Source: an uncultured Eubacteriales bacterium (lineage in GTDB: Bacteria > Bacillota > Clostridia > Christensenellales > UBA1242). Taken from it: a DNA stretch of 27,104 nt. The notes beneath the pieces are model-generated. The model had not been told where the DNA came from. It ran no database searches and saw only the letters and a program-made list of their open reading frames with translations. The DNA lies in NCBI GenBank assembly GCA_949096025.1, contig CARXKP010000001.1:19602-46705 (forward strand), in the 5' to 3' direction. Position 1 is the first letter of the stretch, and each line of letters begins with the position of its first letter. The translations under genes and the position numbers were made by a program. This document shows positions 8,016 to 13,626 of this stretch, piece after piece.

Positions 8016-9449
8016 TTAGTGATATCTATTTTTTCCTAATTTTTTAATAAGCCTTTCTTTTTCCTTTTGAAGAGGTGACTTTTCTTCTTTTTTTCTTTCA
8101 TTTAAGTGTAAACTCATAAGATAATACCGCATTTCATCAAGGCAATGATCATCTCTCTTGATTGGAACATCTTGTTCACCCCACCAATAGCCCTTGATCT
8201 CTTCAATTAAATTTACACAATTTTTAAAGATAAATAAATGTGGTTTTCCTTCACCGTCTTTTAGATATCTTTTAACCCTATTTATCCCACTAAACATATC
8301 CTTGTTTACTTTTGGATTGACTAGAATATCATTTTCAGCAAATAACTCAACAACACTTTTACTACTTGCAAGAGTTCGCTGTCCTGCCGCACTATCAATT
8401 AATGCTCTAATTTTACCGTTATAATAATGCCAGTCAAGTCTTTGAGAAATAGCCTTTATTCTTTCAGCGTGATAGGCTACATCTTTTCCTTTATCAAAAT
8501 GTTCTGCAATAACATAAACATTTCCGTCATAGTCCCTTGCATACCAATGCGCAGAAAGTGGATTATTAAGACCGGGATCAATGGAAATATTATCATACCA
8601 CTCCTTTGGCACCTTGAAAGGTTCTATAACATTAACATTTTCATCAAACTCCTTGTACACAAGTCCCCCACTCATAGCAAACTTTCCATATCTACGACTT
8701 TCTAATTCTTCACTAGACATAGCCTTGCTCATAAGTTCTATCTCGTTTTTGTCAAGATAAGGGTTGTCCGCCCATTCCATAAGAGTATACCAAACATTTT
8801 CATCGTGATTAGAATTAAGATAGATCTCATTGTATACCCAAGTTAGCCCTTTTAACGGAGTCATAGTACCAAAAATTTCTCCTTTTTTATCTAGTACTCT
8901 CATTCTACTCTCTTGATAAATATCATATGGAGGCTCTTCATCAAACCATACAAAATCAAGCGATGTTCCTTGAAACTTTTCTCTTCCTTGGTCACAACTT
9001 CTAAATCCTATCTTTGAAAGTGAACCAAAAATATTTCTTACAAGAATAAAATCAATTATTCCGTTTTCGGAACTATCAGCTCTTCCGCTCGACATAACAA
9101 TATCCTCAATCCAATCTTTTCTGAGATAATGTAATATTTTATTTTGCGCTACATCACGTTGAACCTGCTTTGATAAACTGACTACCCAGCAAGAAATTTG
9201 TTTATTTTCTTTATAGGGATGAATGCCTCTAGCAAGCCAAACTGTTTCTACTGCACCACATTCAGTTTTGCCCGAACGATTTCCGCCAAACACCCATCTG
9301 TTCTTTTTTTTACATTTGTGAAATTCCATTTGTTTCTTATGTACTAGTTCTCCTGTATTATAATGTGATAGATTATCCCATTTTTTTCGTTTAGAAATCT
9401 CATTATTTACTAATTTTAATTTATATTCAATATCATTTTTATTATCCAA
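8016..9449 (-). CDS. Phage terminase large subunit (ATPase-nuclease), isolated
   Basis: The 477-residue protein has both terminase domains. The packaging ATPase shows Walker A GGNRSGKT (55-62) and Walker B DFVWFDEEPP with Asp 170 and Glu 171. The C-terminal RNase H-like nuclease shows SIDPG (Asp 291), ALIDSAAG (Asp 352) and a late DDHCLDEMRY with Asp 434/438. Terminases pump and cut phage DNA at a procapsid portal. The start is a TTG chosen because a strong AGGAGG site (9458-9463) sits eight bases upstream; no suitable ATG follows nearby. No portal, capsid, tail, integrase or small-terminase gene is next to it. All motifs look intact with no frameshift, so it is either a retained fragment of a lost prophage or a domesticated gene. 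Confidence 0.9.
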   Translation of the reverse strand: MDNKNDIEYKLKLVNNEISKRKKWDNLSHYNTGELVHKKQMEFHKCKKKNRWVFGGNRSGKTECGAVETVWLARGIHPYKENKQISCWVVSLSKQVQRDVAQNKILHYLRKDWIEDIVMSSGRADSSENGIIDFILVRNIFGSLSKIGFRSCDQGREKFQGTSLDFVWFDEEPPYDIYQESRMRVLDKKGEIFGTMTPLKGLTWVYNEIYLNSNHDENVWYTLMEWADNPYLDKNEIELMSKAMSSEELESRRYGKFAMSGGLVYKEFDENVNVIEPFKVPKEWYDNISIDPGLNNPLSAHWYARDYDGNVYVIAEHFDKGKDVAYHAERIKAISQRLDWHYYNGKIRALIDSAAGQRTLASSKSVVELFAENDILVNPKVNKDMFSGINRVKRYLKDGEGKPHLFIFKNCVNLIEEIKGYWWGEQDVPIKRDDHCLDEMRYYLMSLHLNERKKEEKSPLQKEKERLIKKLGKNRYH

Positions 9450-9490
9450 ACTTTTCTCCTCCTGTCATTATTTTTTAAAACTCGCCTCTC

Positions 9491-9497
9491 TTCGACA
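9491..9497 (-). promoter_or_regulatory. Possible Spo0A box upstream of the terminase gene
   Basis: The minus strand reads TTTGTCGAAG, matching the core TGTCGAA of Spo0A boxes, 42-48 bases before the terminase start. About three such 7-mers are expected by chance in a window of this composition, so this is weak. Confidence 0.2.
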
Positions 9498-9506
9498 AAT
9501 ATTTAT

Positions 9507-9535
9507 TTGCTTGAGGCAGTTAAACAAATTAAAAT
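9507..9535 (+). promoter_or_regulatory. Promoter of the SH3-like gene, leaderless geometry
   Basis: TTGCTT (9507-9512), a 17-base spacer and TAAAAT (9530-9535) end six bases before the ATG at 9542, and no Shine-Dalgarno exists. An alternative -10, TATAAT at 9535-9540, would start transcription inside the gene and is less likely to be used for this start. Confidence 0.45.
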
Positions 9536-9541
9536 ATAATT

Positions 9542-10339
9542 ATGAAAAAATTAATGATTTTTTTGATAATTTCGCTGTTTTTAATGCCATTTTGCATTTT
9601 TGAGAATAAATTATATTGTAACGCTCAAAATTCCTCTATCTATGCTAAAGTAGAAAGTAACAATATTTTTCTTTACTCTTCACCTAAAAAAGAAGATAGT
9701 AGTAAAATGTTTGAACTCCCAACCAGCTATTTTGTAAGACTACTTGAAAATGCGGGAGATGATTTTTACTATTGCTGTTATAAAGATGTTTATGGCTATG
9801 TAATAAAAGATGAAGTAGTTGCAATGGATGGAGTACCAATCCTTCCATTTGTTGAGGCAAACTTTAGAGTTTACGCTCCTGAAGGATTAGGGCTTTATTC
9901 TTCTCCACTGCTATCAGATAGTCTTAAAAAAACTACTATTCCTTATCTAACCGATAATCTGACCTATTACGGTATAATAAAAGGTCAAGAGGCAATTCCA
10001 GACAAAAGTAATTCTTGGATATACTGCAAGTATAATTTTGACACCTCTGCTTATGGTTATGTCTATTCCGTATTCTGTGATAAACTACCATCCATTACTA
10101 CGAATAATGAAAGATTTAACATTATCGAAAAACCTTTTGTTAATTTAAGTTACCCAAAAGAACTTACCTCTGTTGCTATGGGATTTATTATTGTTGGCGT
10201 GAGCCTTCCTTGTCTTATTGTGCTTTACCTACTTGTTAAACCAAGTATGATAAAAGAGAAATCAACTGCAACCAAATCAAAAATGCGTGCTACTAGAAAG
10301 AGAGATTACTTTGAATTTGATGATGGTGATCTAACTTAA
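9542..10339 (+). CDS. Membrane-anchored SH3-like (SH3b) extracytoplasmic protein
   Basis: The 265-residue protein begins with a signal peptide (MKKLMIFLIISLFLMPFCIF). Two SH3b-like segments follow. The first, about residues 35-95, includes YAKVESNNIFLYSSPKK and YGYVIKDEVVAM. The second, about 103-185, includes FRVYAPEGLGLYSSPLL and YGYVYSVFCD. A membrane helix near 217-240 (MGFIIVGVSLPCLIVLYLLV) and a basic cytoplasmic tail close the protein. SH3b domains often bind cell-wall peptides, so a wall-sensing or anchoring role is plausible, but no catalytic domain is attached. It lies on the plus strand between the minus-strand terminase and ArpU-like genes and so interrupts what would otherwise be a phage-type pair. 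The start lacks a Shine-Dalgarno; the signal peptide and the position of the promoter support it. Confidence 0.7.
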   Translation: MKKLMIFLIISLFLMPFCIFENKLYCNAQNSSIYAKVESNNIFLYSSPKKEDSSKMFELPTSYFVRLLENAGDDFYYCCYKDVYGYVIKDEVVAMDGVPILPFVEANFRVYAPEGLGLYSSPLLSDSLKKTTIPYLTDNLTYYGIIKGQEAIPDKSNSWIYCKYNFDTSAYGYVYSVFCDKLPSITTNNERFNIIEKPFVNLSYPKELTSVAMGFIIVGVSLPCLIVLYLLVKPSMIKEKSTATKSKMRATRKRDYFEFDDGDLT

Positions 10340-10362
10340 ATGTTTTATAAAAGCCATAATTG

Positions 10363-10857
10363 TTAAGCCAGTTTTTTCTCTTCCTTGCTTTCATTTAAAA
10401 ATTTTTCATAGACCTCTATTATCCATTTTTCTTTTTCAAGATACTTAGAAAGTTTTTCGTCGTTAAACCCTAGTTTTGTCATAATTTCTTTAAAACTACT
10501 TTCAGCCTTTATAAGTTTTCTAAAATATGTACGAAGATTGAGTTTATTTCTCAAGGCTATTTCTCCTGCTTCATCGTTATCAATATATCGTTGCACCAAA
10601 AGCCTAGCAAGTTCTCTAGGCATTAAATTAAGAGATTTTTCTATTAGAACTTTTAAATTTATAAGCCTTACCTTTCTTGAACTTAACTCTATTATTCTAT
10701 TTGCAACTGACATAACACCATTTTCAGATTGTCTTTCTCCCCTAAAGTAAAATGAATTAAGTGCATTTTGAGTAACAAGTTTATCAATCCCATCAGCCAC
10801 TCTTCCTAAATAATTATAAGTATATAAAATTGTTTTTACCCATTCATTAGATTTCAT
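10363..10857 (-). CDS. Phage ArpU/RinA-like putative regulatory protein
   Basis: The 164-residue protein is soluble, charged and mostly helical. Residues about 85-135 read PRELARLLVQRYIDNDEAGEIALRNKLNLRTYFRKL. That resembles the sigma-region-4-like helix-turn-helix of phage late-gene regulators such as ArpU, where a "L..RYI......IA..L.IS.RTYFR" pattern is typical. In Gram-positive phages this kind of gene sits just before the terminase genes. Here it is also upstream of the terminase in the same direction, although a plus-strand gene separates them. AAGGAG precedes the ATG by eight bases. The assignment is by pattern only and the N-terminal 80 residues are unrecognised. A divergently arranged tRNA-Leu lies about 100 bases upstream. 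Confidence 0.5.
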   Translation of the reverse strand: MKSNEWVKTILYTYNYLGRVADGIDKLVTQNALNSFYFRGERQSENGVMSVANRIIELSSRKVRLINLKVLIEKSLNLMPRELARLLVQRYIDNDEAGEIALRNKLNLRTYFRKLIKAESSFKEIMTKLGFNDEKLSKYLEKEKWIIEVYEKFLNESKEEKKLA

Positions 10858-10915
10858 TATTAACTCCTTGATTTATTTATTGTTTTAAAAATTTAATTAG
10901 ATTTAAAAAAAATAG

Positions 10916-10944
10916 TTGCACATAAATAAAAAATGTGATAAGAT
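10916..10944 (+). promoter_or_regulatory. Promoter of tRNA-Leu
   Basis: TTGCAC (10916-10921), a 17-base spacer and TAAGAT (10939-10944) lie 17 bases before the tRNA 5' end. Confidence 0.6.
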
Positions 10945-10961
10945 ATATCAGTAGAAATTAT

Positions 10962-11047
10962 GCCGAAGTGGCGAAATGGCAGACGCTCGGGACTCAAAAT
11001 CCCGCGAAGGTAACTTCATATGGGTTCGACTCCCATCTTCGGCACCA
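10962..11047 (+). tRNA. tRNA-Leu, anticodon CAA
   Basis: The acceptor stem GCCGAAG (10962-10968) pairs with CTTCGGC (11037-11043), followed by discriminator A and an encoded CCA. The anticodon stem CGGGA / TCCCG holds the loop CTCAAAA, giving anticodon CAA for Leu codon UUG. A long class II variable arm (GAAG...CTTC) and a GGGTTCGACTCCC T-arm are present. It decodes UUG only, so another tRNA-Leu must read UUA. Confidence 0.97.
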
Positions 11048-11062
11048 GCAACCAAATGTTGC
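11048..11062 (+). repeat. Small hairpin directly after tRNA-Leu
   Basis: GCAAC and GTTGC form a 5-bp stem with a 5-base loop right after the encoded CCA. No T-run follows, so it is not a clear terminator. It may help end or process the tRNA precursor. Confidence 0.4.
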
Positions 11063-11077
11063 ACGATTATTTATTTT

Positions 11078-11104
11078 TGAACAATAACTTATTTAGATTG
11101 TTCA
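11078..11104. repeat. Inverted repeat in the tRNA-Leu to lexA-operon gap
   Basis: TGAACAAT (11078-11085) and ATTGTTCA (11097-11104) are perfect 8-bp arms around an 11-base loop. Confidence 0.55.
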
Positions 11105-11112
11105 TTTAGTTT

Positions 11113-11136
11113 ACATCTTTTAGATGTATTTTTTTT
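11113..11136 (+). terminator. Terminator of the tRNA-Leu transcript
   Basis: ACATCT and AGATGT (11113-11118, 11122-11127) with a TTT loop are followed by A and eight Ts. Confidence 0.7.
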
Positions 11137-11138
11137 AG

Positions 11139-11176
11139 ATTTAAACTTTCTAGTTTTTCGGACACAAAGTTTAAAT
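11139..11176. repeat. 11-bp inverted repeat, function unknown
   Basis: ATTTAAACTTT (11139-11149) and AAAGTTTAAAT (11166-11176) are perfect arms around a 16-base loop. It lies between two recognised terminators and no T-run belongs to it clearly. Confidence 0.55.
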
Positions 11177-11186
11177 TATTATAAAA

Positions 11187-11233
11187 AACCTAGCACTCCT
11201 CAATCTTTTTTTTCGATTTTGGAACGCTAGGTT
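11187..11233 (-). terminator. Terminator of the lexA / zinc-ribbon operon
   Basis: On the minus strand AACCTAGC and GCTAGGTT form an 8-bp stem around a long loop that holds a second small stem (AATC/GATT), followed by TTTTTATAAT. It lies about 30 bases after the zinc-ribbon gene. Confidence 0.7.
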
Positions 11234-11263
11234 CGCTTTTTATTTACTTTATTCTATTAAATT

Positions 11264-11449
11264 TTAATCTTTAAATTCCATCAATATAAACACTTCATTT
11301 TTACATTTAACACATTTCATATTATGTATAAAATGCTTTTTGCCTATCCTATTTGGTTTTGCTATTAGCACCTTACAAGTCGCCTCTTCTGACGCATTAC
11401 ATTCACCAAGACATCGCCCACAATTAGGACAAAACAACTTTACTTGCAC
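11264..11449 (-). CDS. Small Com-like zinc-ribbon protein, 61 residues
   Basis: The protein has two Cys pairs, CPNCGRCLGE near the N-terminus and MKCVKCKNEV near the C-terminus, spaced for one zinc ribbon. It resembles the small Com-type proteins of phages and prophages (phage Mu Com activates translation of the mom modification gene), but the match is by pattern only. The start is a GTG, decided by a strong AAGGAGG six bases upstream. That ribosome site overlaps the stop codon of lexA, so the two genes share one transcript and are probably coupled. A terminator follows. Alternatives are a generic nucleic-acid-binding ribbon or a metal-storage peptide. The link with a LexA-type repressor suggests DNA-damage-induced expression, which is inference. 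Confidence 0.65.
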   Translation of the reverse strand: MQVKLFCPNCGRCLGECNASEEATCKVLIAKPNRIGKKHFIHNMKCVKCKNEVFILMEFKD

Positions 11450-11460
11450 TTCTTGCCTCC

Positions 11461-12057
11461 TTAAAGTTTATGTATACAATGTTCAACTATTCCTAAAATT
11501 TTTACATCTTTTGTAATAATGTCATCATAACGAGAATTCTCTGGATGCAATACTATACAGTCCTTTTTTTTGTAAAAAGTCTTTACAGTAGCTGAATCAT
11601 CTAAAAGAGCAACTACTATTTGACCATTTTCTGCACATTCACACTTGCGAACTGTCAAAATGTCACCACTGTTTATACCAGCATTTATCATACTATCTCC
11701 CTCTGCGTGAAGAAGGAAGAGTTCATCTTTTCCAAAAATAGCTGATGGCAATTTACACACTCCTTCAATATTCTCCTCTGCATAGATTGGTTTTCCACAG
11801 GTTACTGTGCCGACAATAGGGGCAATTATTGTTCCAGCACAGTTTAAATTACTTGAAATATCAATACATCCCAGTTTATCCTTCTCAATACTCCCCCTTT
11901 CATAAAGGAGTTCTAAATACCTATGAACCATAGATAAACTTGACAAATTAAGTTTCTTCATTATATTACGATATGAGGGACTTCGCCCATTTTCTACCTG
12001 ATAAGTTTTAATATAATCAAGCATCTGCTCAAGCAACTGTTCATTAATTACCTTCAT
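11461..12057 (-). CDS. lexA: LexA-type SOS repressor with a Cys-Gly cleavage site
   Basis: The 198-residue protein carries an N-terminal LexA winged helix (about 1-65, with YIKTYQVENGRSPSYRNIMKKL) and a C-terminal S24 autoprotease. The scissile bond region is VGTVTCGKPIYAEENIEG, with Cys 87-Gly 88 where most LexA proteins have Ala-Gly. Ser 122 (AEGDSM) and Lys 159 (ATVKTF) form the catalytic dyad. RecA-stimulated self-cleavage would relieve repression. An upstream in-frame TTG exists, but the ATG at 12057 agrees with the family N-terminus; the ribosome site is poor (GGTTGGTG). A perfect 8-bp palindrome just after the transcription start suggests autoregulation. It is followed by the zinc-ribbon gene on the same transcript. 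It could be a prophage-type LexA paralogue and not the cell's main copy. Confidence 0.88.
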   Translation of the reverse strand: MKVINEQLLEQMLDYIKTYQVENGRSPSYRNIMKKLNLSSLSMVHRYLELLYERGSIEKDKLGCIDISSNLNCAGTIIAPIVGTVTCGKPIYAEENIEGVCKLPSAIFGKDELFLLHAEGDSMINAGINSGDILTVRKCECAENGQIVVALLDDSATVKTFYKKKDCIVLHPENSRYDDIITKDVKILGIVEHCIHKL

Positions 12058-12075
12058 AAACACCAACCTATTTTT

Positions 12076-12096
12076 AAAAGAACTATGCGTTCTTTT
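12076..12096. promoter_or_regulatory. Probable LexA operator
   Basis: AAAAGAAC (12076-12083) and GTTCTTTT (12089-12096) are perfect 8-bp arms around five bases. The half-sites GAAC/GTTC match Gram-positive SOS boxes, but those usually have a four-base centre. It lies between the predicted start of transcription and the lexA ATG. Confidence 0.6.
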
Positions 12097-12104
12097 ATGG
12101 AAAC

Positions 12105-12133
12105 ATTATAAAACACCTGCTTTAAATTTGCAA
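12105..12133 (-). promoter_or_regulatory. lexA promoter, overlapping a terminator-like hairpin
   Basis: On the minus strand TTGCAA (12133-12128), a 17-base spacer and TATAAT (12110-12105) form a good sigma-A promoter. The same bases form a near-perfect hairpin (AAAACACTTGC with GCAGGTGTTTT) followed by T-rich sequence. It could end transcription arriving from the Spo0A-domain gene upstream. Confidence 0.7.
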
Positions 12134-12173
12134 GTGTTTTTTATAATTTTTTAAAAATATCAATTACGAAGAT

Positions 12174-12180
12174 TGTCGAA
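12174..12180 (+). promoter_or_regulatory. Possible Spo0A box between the Spo0A-domain gene and lexA
   Basis: ATTGTCGAAAAAA matches the Spo0A box core TGTCGAA with an A-rich flank. It is about 10 bases after the Spo0A-domain stop and about 40 bases upstream of the lexA -35. Chance occurrence is quite possible. Confidence 0.25.
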
Positions 12181-12189
12181 AAAATATAT

Positions 12190-12603
12190 CTAGCCAATTA
12201 AATCTTCTTTCCATTTCTTACAAAGATTTTCTTCATCAAGTTTCATCTTATTGCTTTCAACCAAGGCTTTTTCAACTAACATATTTAAAAGTTCTTTGGG
12301 AGTAGGTTTTTTATTATAAAATTCTATTTTCATAAACTTTTCAAAATCTCTAATGCCATCTCTATTTAAACTCACATCTATAGCATTTCTTACTGATCTT
12401 TCAATAATGCTTTTATCTTCATTGAATTGTTTACCAACATCACTATACAATTTCTCACTACTTCTAAATCTATTAATGGAATCACCTGATAACCTCCTAG
12501 CACATTCCTTCATAAATTCATAACCTTTTAAATTAGGCGTTATCTTCAATAACATTAAATAGAAAGTTAACCTTTCCTCAAAAAATCCCTTCAAAACTTC
12601 CAT
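12190..12603 (-). CDS. Stand-alone Spo0A C-terminal DNA-binding domain protein
   Basis: The 137-residue protein matches the effector domain of Spo0A over about residues 15-120. ITPNLKGYEFMKEC corresponds to the Spo0A helix that reads "...HIKGYLYLREAI". KLYSDVGKQFN and SIIERSVRNAIDVSLNR correspond to the recognition helix region "[30 protein letters not shown]", and KKPTPKELLNMLVEKAL to "AKPTNSEFIAMVADKL". The N-terminal phosphoacceptor receiver domain is absent, so DNA binding cannot be controlled by the usual phosphorelay. Of the two possible starts, the ATG at 12603 is preferred because AAGGGTG sits six bases upstream; a GTG at 12612 would overlap that site. It has its own strong promoter. 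It could compete with or replace Spo0A at 0A boxes, or be a phage-borne modulator of sporulation. The domain call is firm, the role unknown. Confidence 0.85.
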   Translation of the reverse strand: MEVLKGFFEERLTFYLMLLKITPNLKGYEFMKECARRLSGDSINRFRSSEKLYSDVGKQFNEDKSIIERSVRNAIDVSLNRDGIRDFEKFMKIEFYNKKPTPKELLNMLVEKALVESNKMKLDEENLCKKWKEDLIG

Positions 12604-12623
12604 TTCTGTCACCCTTCAAAACC

Positions 12624-12652
12624 ATTCTAACATAAAATCTTTAGAATGTAAA
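12624..12652 (-). promoter_or_regulatory. Promoter of the Spo0A-domain gene
   Basis: On the minus strand TTTACA (12652-12647), a 17-base spacer and TAGAAT (12629-12624) are present, with TG one base before the -10 (extended -10). It lies about 20 bases before the start codon. Confidence 0.7.
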
Positions 12653-12705
12653 AGAAAAATAAGGATATTTTACAAAAAGATAGATTATTTTTAAAATAAA
12701 CAAGT

Positions 12706-13461
12706 TCAAGCTATTTCAATAGGCTCGAAAGTCATAATAGTAGGTATTTTCCTACCTGTCACATCCCTATAAACAGGCGTGAGCCTTTCATCAAAGAAAG
12801 TTGTTTGAGTTGAAGATCCACCATCTAAATCATAAGCAAAAGGAACATCAAGTTTTTTAAGCAAATCTCTACTAGTTTGAAAAGTTAGACCAGGGGCTTT
12901 AGCGGTAAGAATATAATAATCACCATTTTTAAGTTGTCCTACAATTTGACGTGGCTTATCAATTCTACTTCCATAAGGAACAATATCATCCCCATCTTTA
13001 AACTCTTCATAGTCTATTATAAGCGGTACAAATCCCATAACAGCATCTTGACAACCATCGTTTAATATTTCTTTAGCACTAAAACAAGGTTTATACATTT
13101 TAAAATCACCACTTTTATTAATTCCTAAAGTATATAAAACATCTCTTTTCTCATCACCGTCATTAGGATTAACGTGGATATAAGTTTCTTTTCTATCATA
13201 AATGATTTTATTATCTATTATAAGTACACATTCTGGTTCTAGTGTTTTTGTATTAAAAATGCCAGCATTAATTGCATAAGGTATATTTTTCCCCTTAACA
13301 TAATCAATTAAAGATGTACTTAGCGAAAAAACTTCATTAGTAAGTTTAATCCTTGGCATAAAACTTTTATTCTCATCAATTTTCTTTTTTATTGTAGTAA
13401 AAATATATTCACAACCCGTGCTGTCATCAATTCGCCTAACTATTTTTATATTATTTTTCAT
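12706..13461 (-). CDS. NAGPA-type phosphodiester glycosidase domain protein, cytoplasmic
   Basis: The 251-residue protein shows the hallmarks of the phosphodiester glycosidase (NAGPA, DUF2233-like) family. These are PYAINAGIFN (61-70), a central PRQIVGQLKNGDYYILTA (170-187) and the glycine motif YDLDGGSSTQTTF (210-222). Family members remove sugar-phosphodiester caps, for example GlcNAc-1-phosphodiesters. Related domains also occur in phage structural proteins and in sporulation/exopolysaccharide gene sets. Most bacterial relatives are exported, but this one has no signal peptide or membrane helix. AAGGAGAG gives a clear start. A terminator hairpin with a U-run ends about six bases before that ribosome site, so expression must depend on read-through; see the attenuator entry. 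The substrate is unknown. Confidence 0.75.
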   Translation of the reverse strand: MKNNIKIVRRIDDSTGCEYIFTTIKKKIDENKSFMPRIKLTNEVFSLSTSLIDYVKGKNIPYAINAGIFNTKTLEPECVLIIDNKIIYDRKETYIHVNPNDGDEKRDVLYTLGINKSGDFKMYKPCFSAKEILNDGCQDAVMGFVPLIIDYEEFKDGDDIVPYGSRIDKPRQIVGQLKNGDYYILTAKAPGLTFQTSRDLLKKLDVPFAYDLDGGSSTQTTFFDERLTPVYRDVTGRKIPTIMTFEPIEIA

Positions 13462-13480
13462 TCATTCTCTCCTTTTATAT

Positions 13481-13589
13481 AAAAAAATCCTCTTAACGAC
13501 TTTTACAGTCATTCGTTAAGAAGATTTTAACCTATCTTAATTGATCTTTAAAGTAATATCCCGAGAATGAATTAAGCAAGAATATTACT
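13481..13589 (-). promoter_or_regulatory. Transcription attenuator / possible riboswitch leader of the NAGPA-type gene
   Basis: The leader RNA (read on the minus strand) holds an 8-bp stem (13582-13589 with 13552-13559, 22-base loop). Next is a small hairpin (13534-13538 with 13521-13525). Then comes a 14-bp terminator stem (13513-13526 with 13486-13499, one G-U pair, 13-base loop) followed by seven Us. The small hairpin uses bases needed for the terminator's 5' arm, so the two exclude each other. The ribosome site starts six bases after the U-run, leaving no room for another promoter. I do not recognise the class; no T-box or SAM-box consensus is seen. Confidence 0.6.
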
Positions 13590-13594
13590 CTCTT

Positions 13595-13623
13595 AGTTTA
13601 ATTTATTTATGATTTTTTGTCAA
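13595..13623 (-). promoter_or_regulatory. Promoter of the attenuated leader
   Basis: On the minus strand TTGACA (13623-13618), a 17-base spacer and TAAACT (13600-13595) start four bases after the stop of the Nudix gene. The -35 is perfect and the -10 is 4 of 6. Confidence 0.5.
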
Positions 13624-13626
13624 TAG

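Noticed and set aside
10962..11047. tRNA-Leu as the integration site of a prophage containing the terminase and LexA genes
   Set aside because: No second copy of the tRNA 3' end and no integrase gene could be found in the window.
13481..13526. The hairpin at 13486-13526 as a plain terminator of the Nudix gene only
   Set aside because: It lies over 100 bases after the Nudix stop, behind a promoter-like element, and directly abuts the next gene's ribosome site, so an attenuator fits better. The simple reading is not excluded.
13552..13589. T-box or S-box leader
   Set aside because: No T-box antiterminator consensus (AGGGTGGNACCGCG-like) or S-box core is present.
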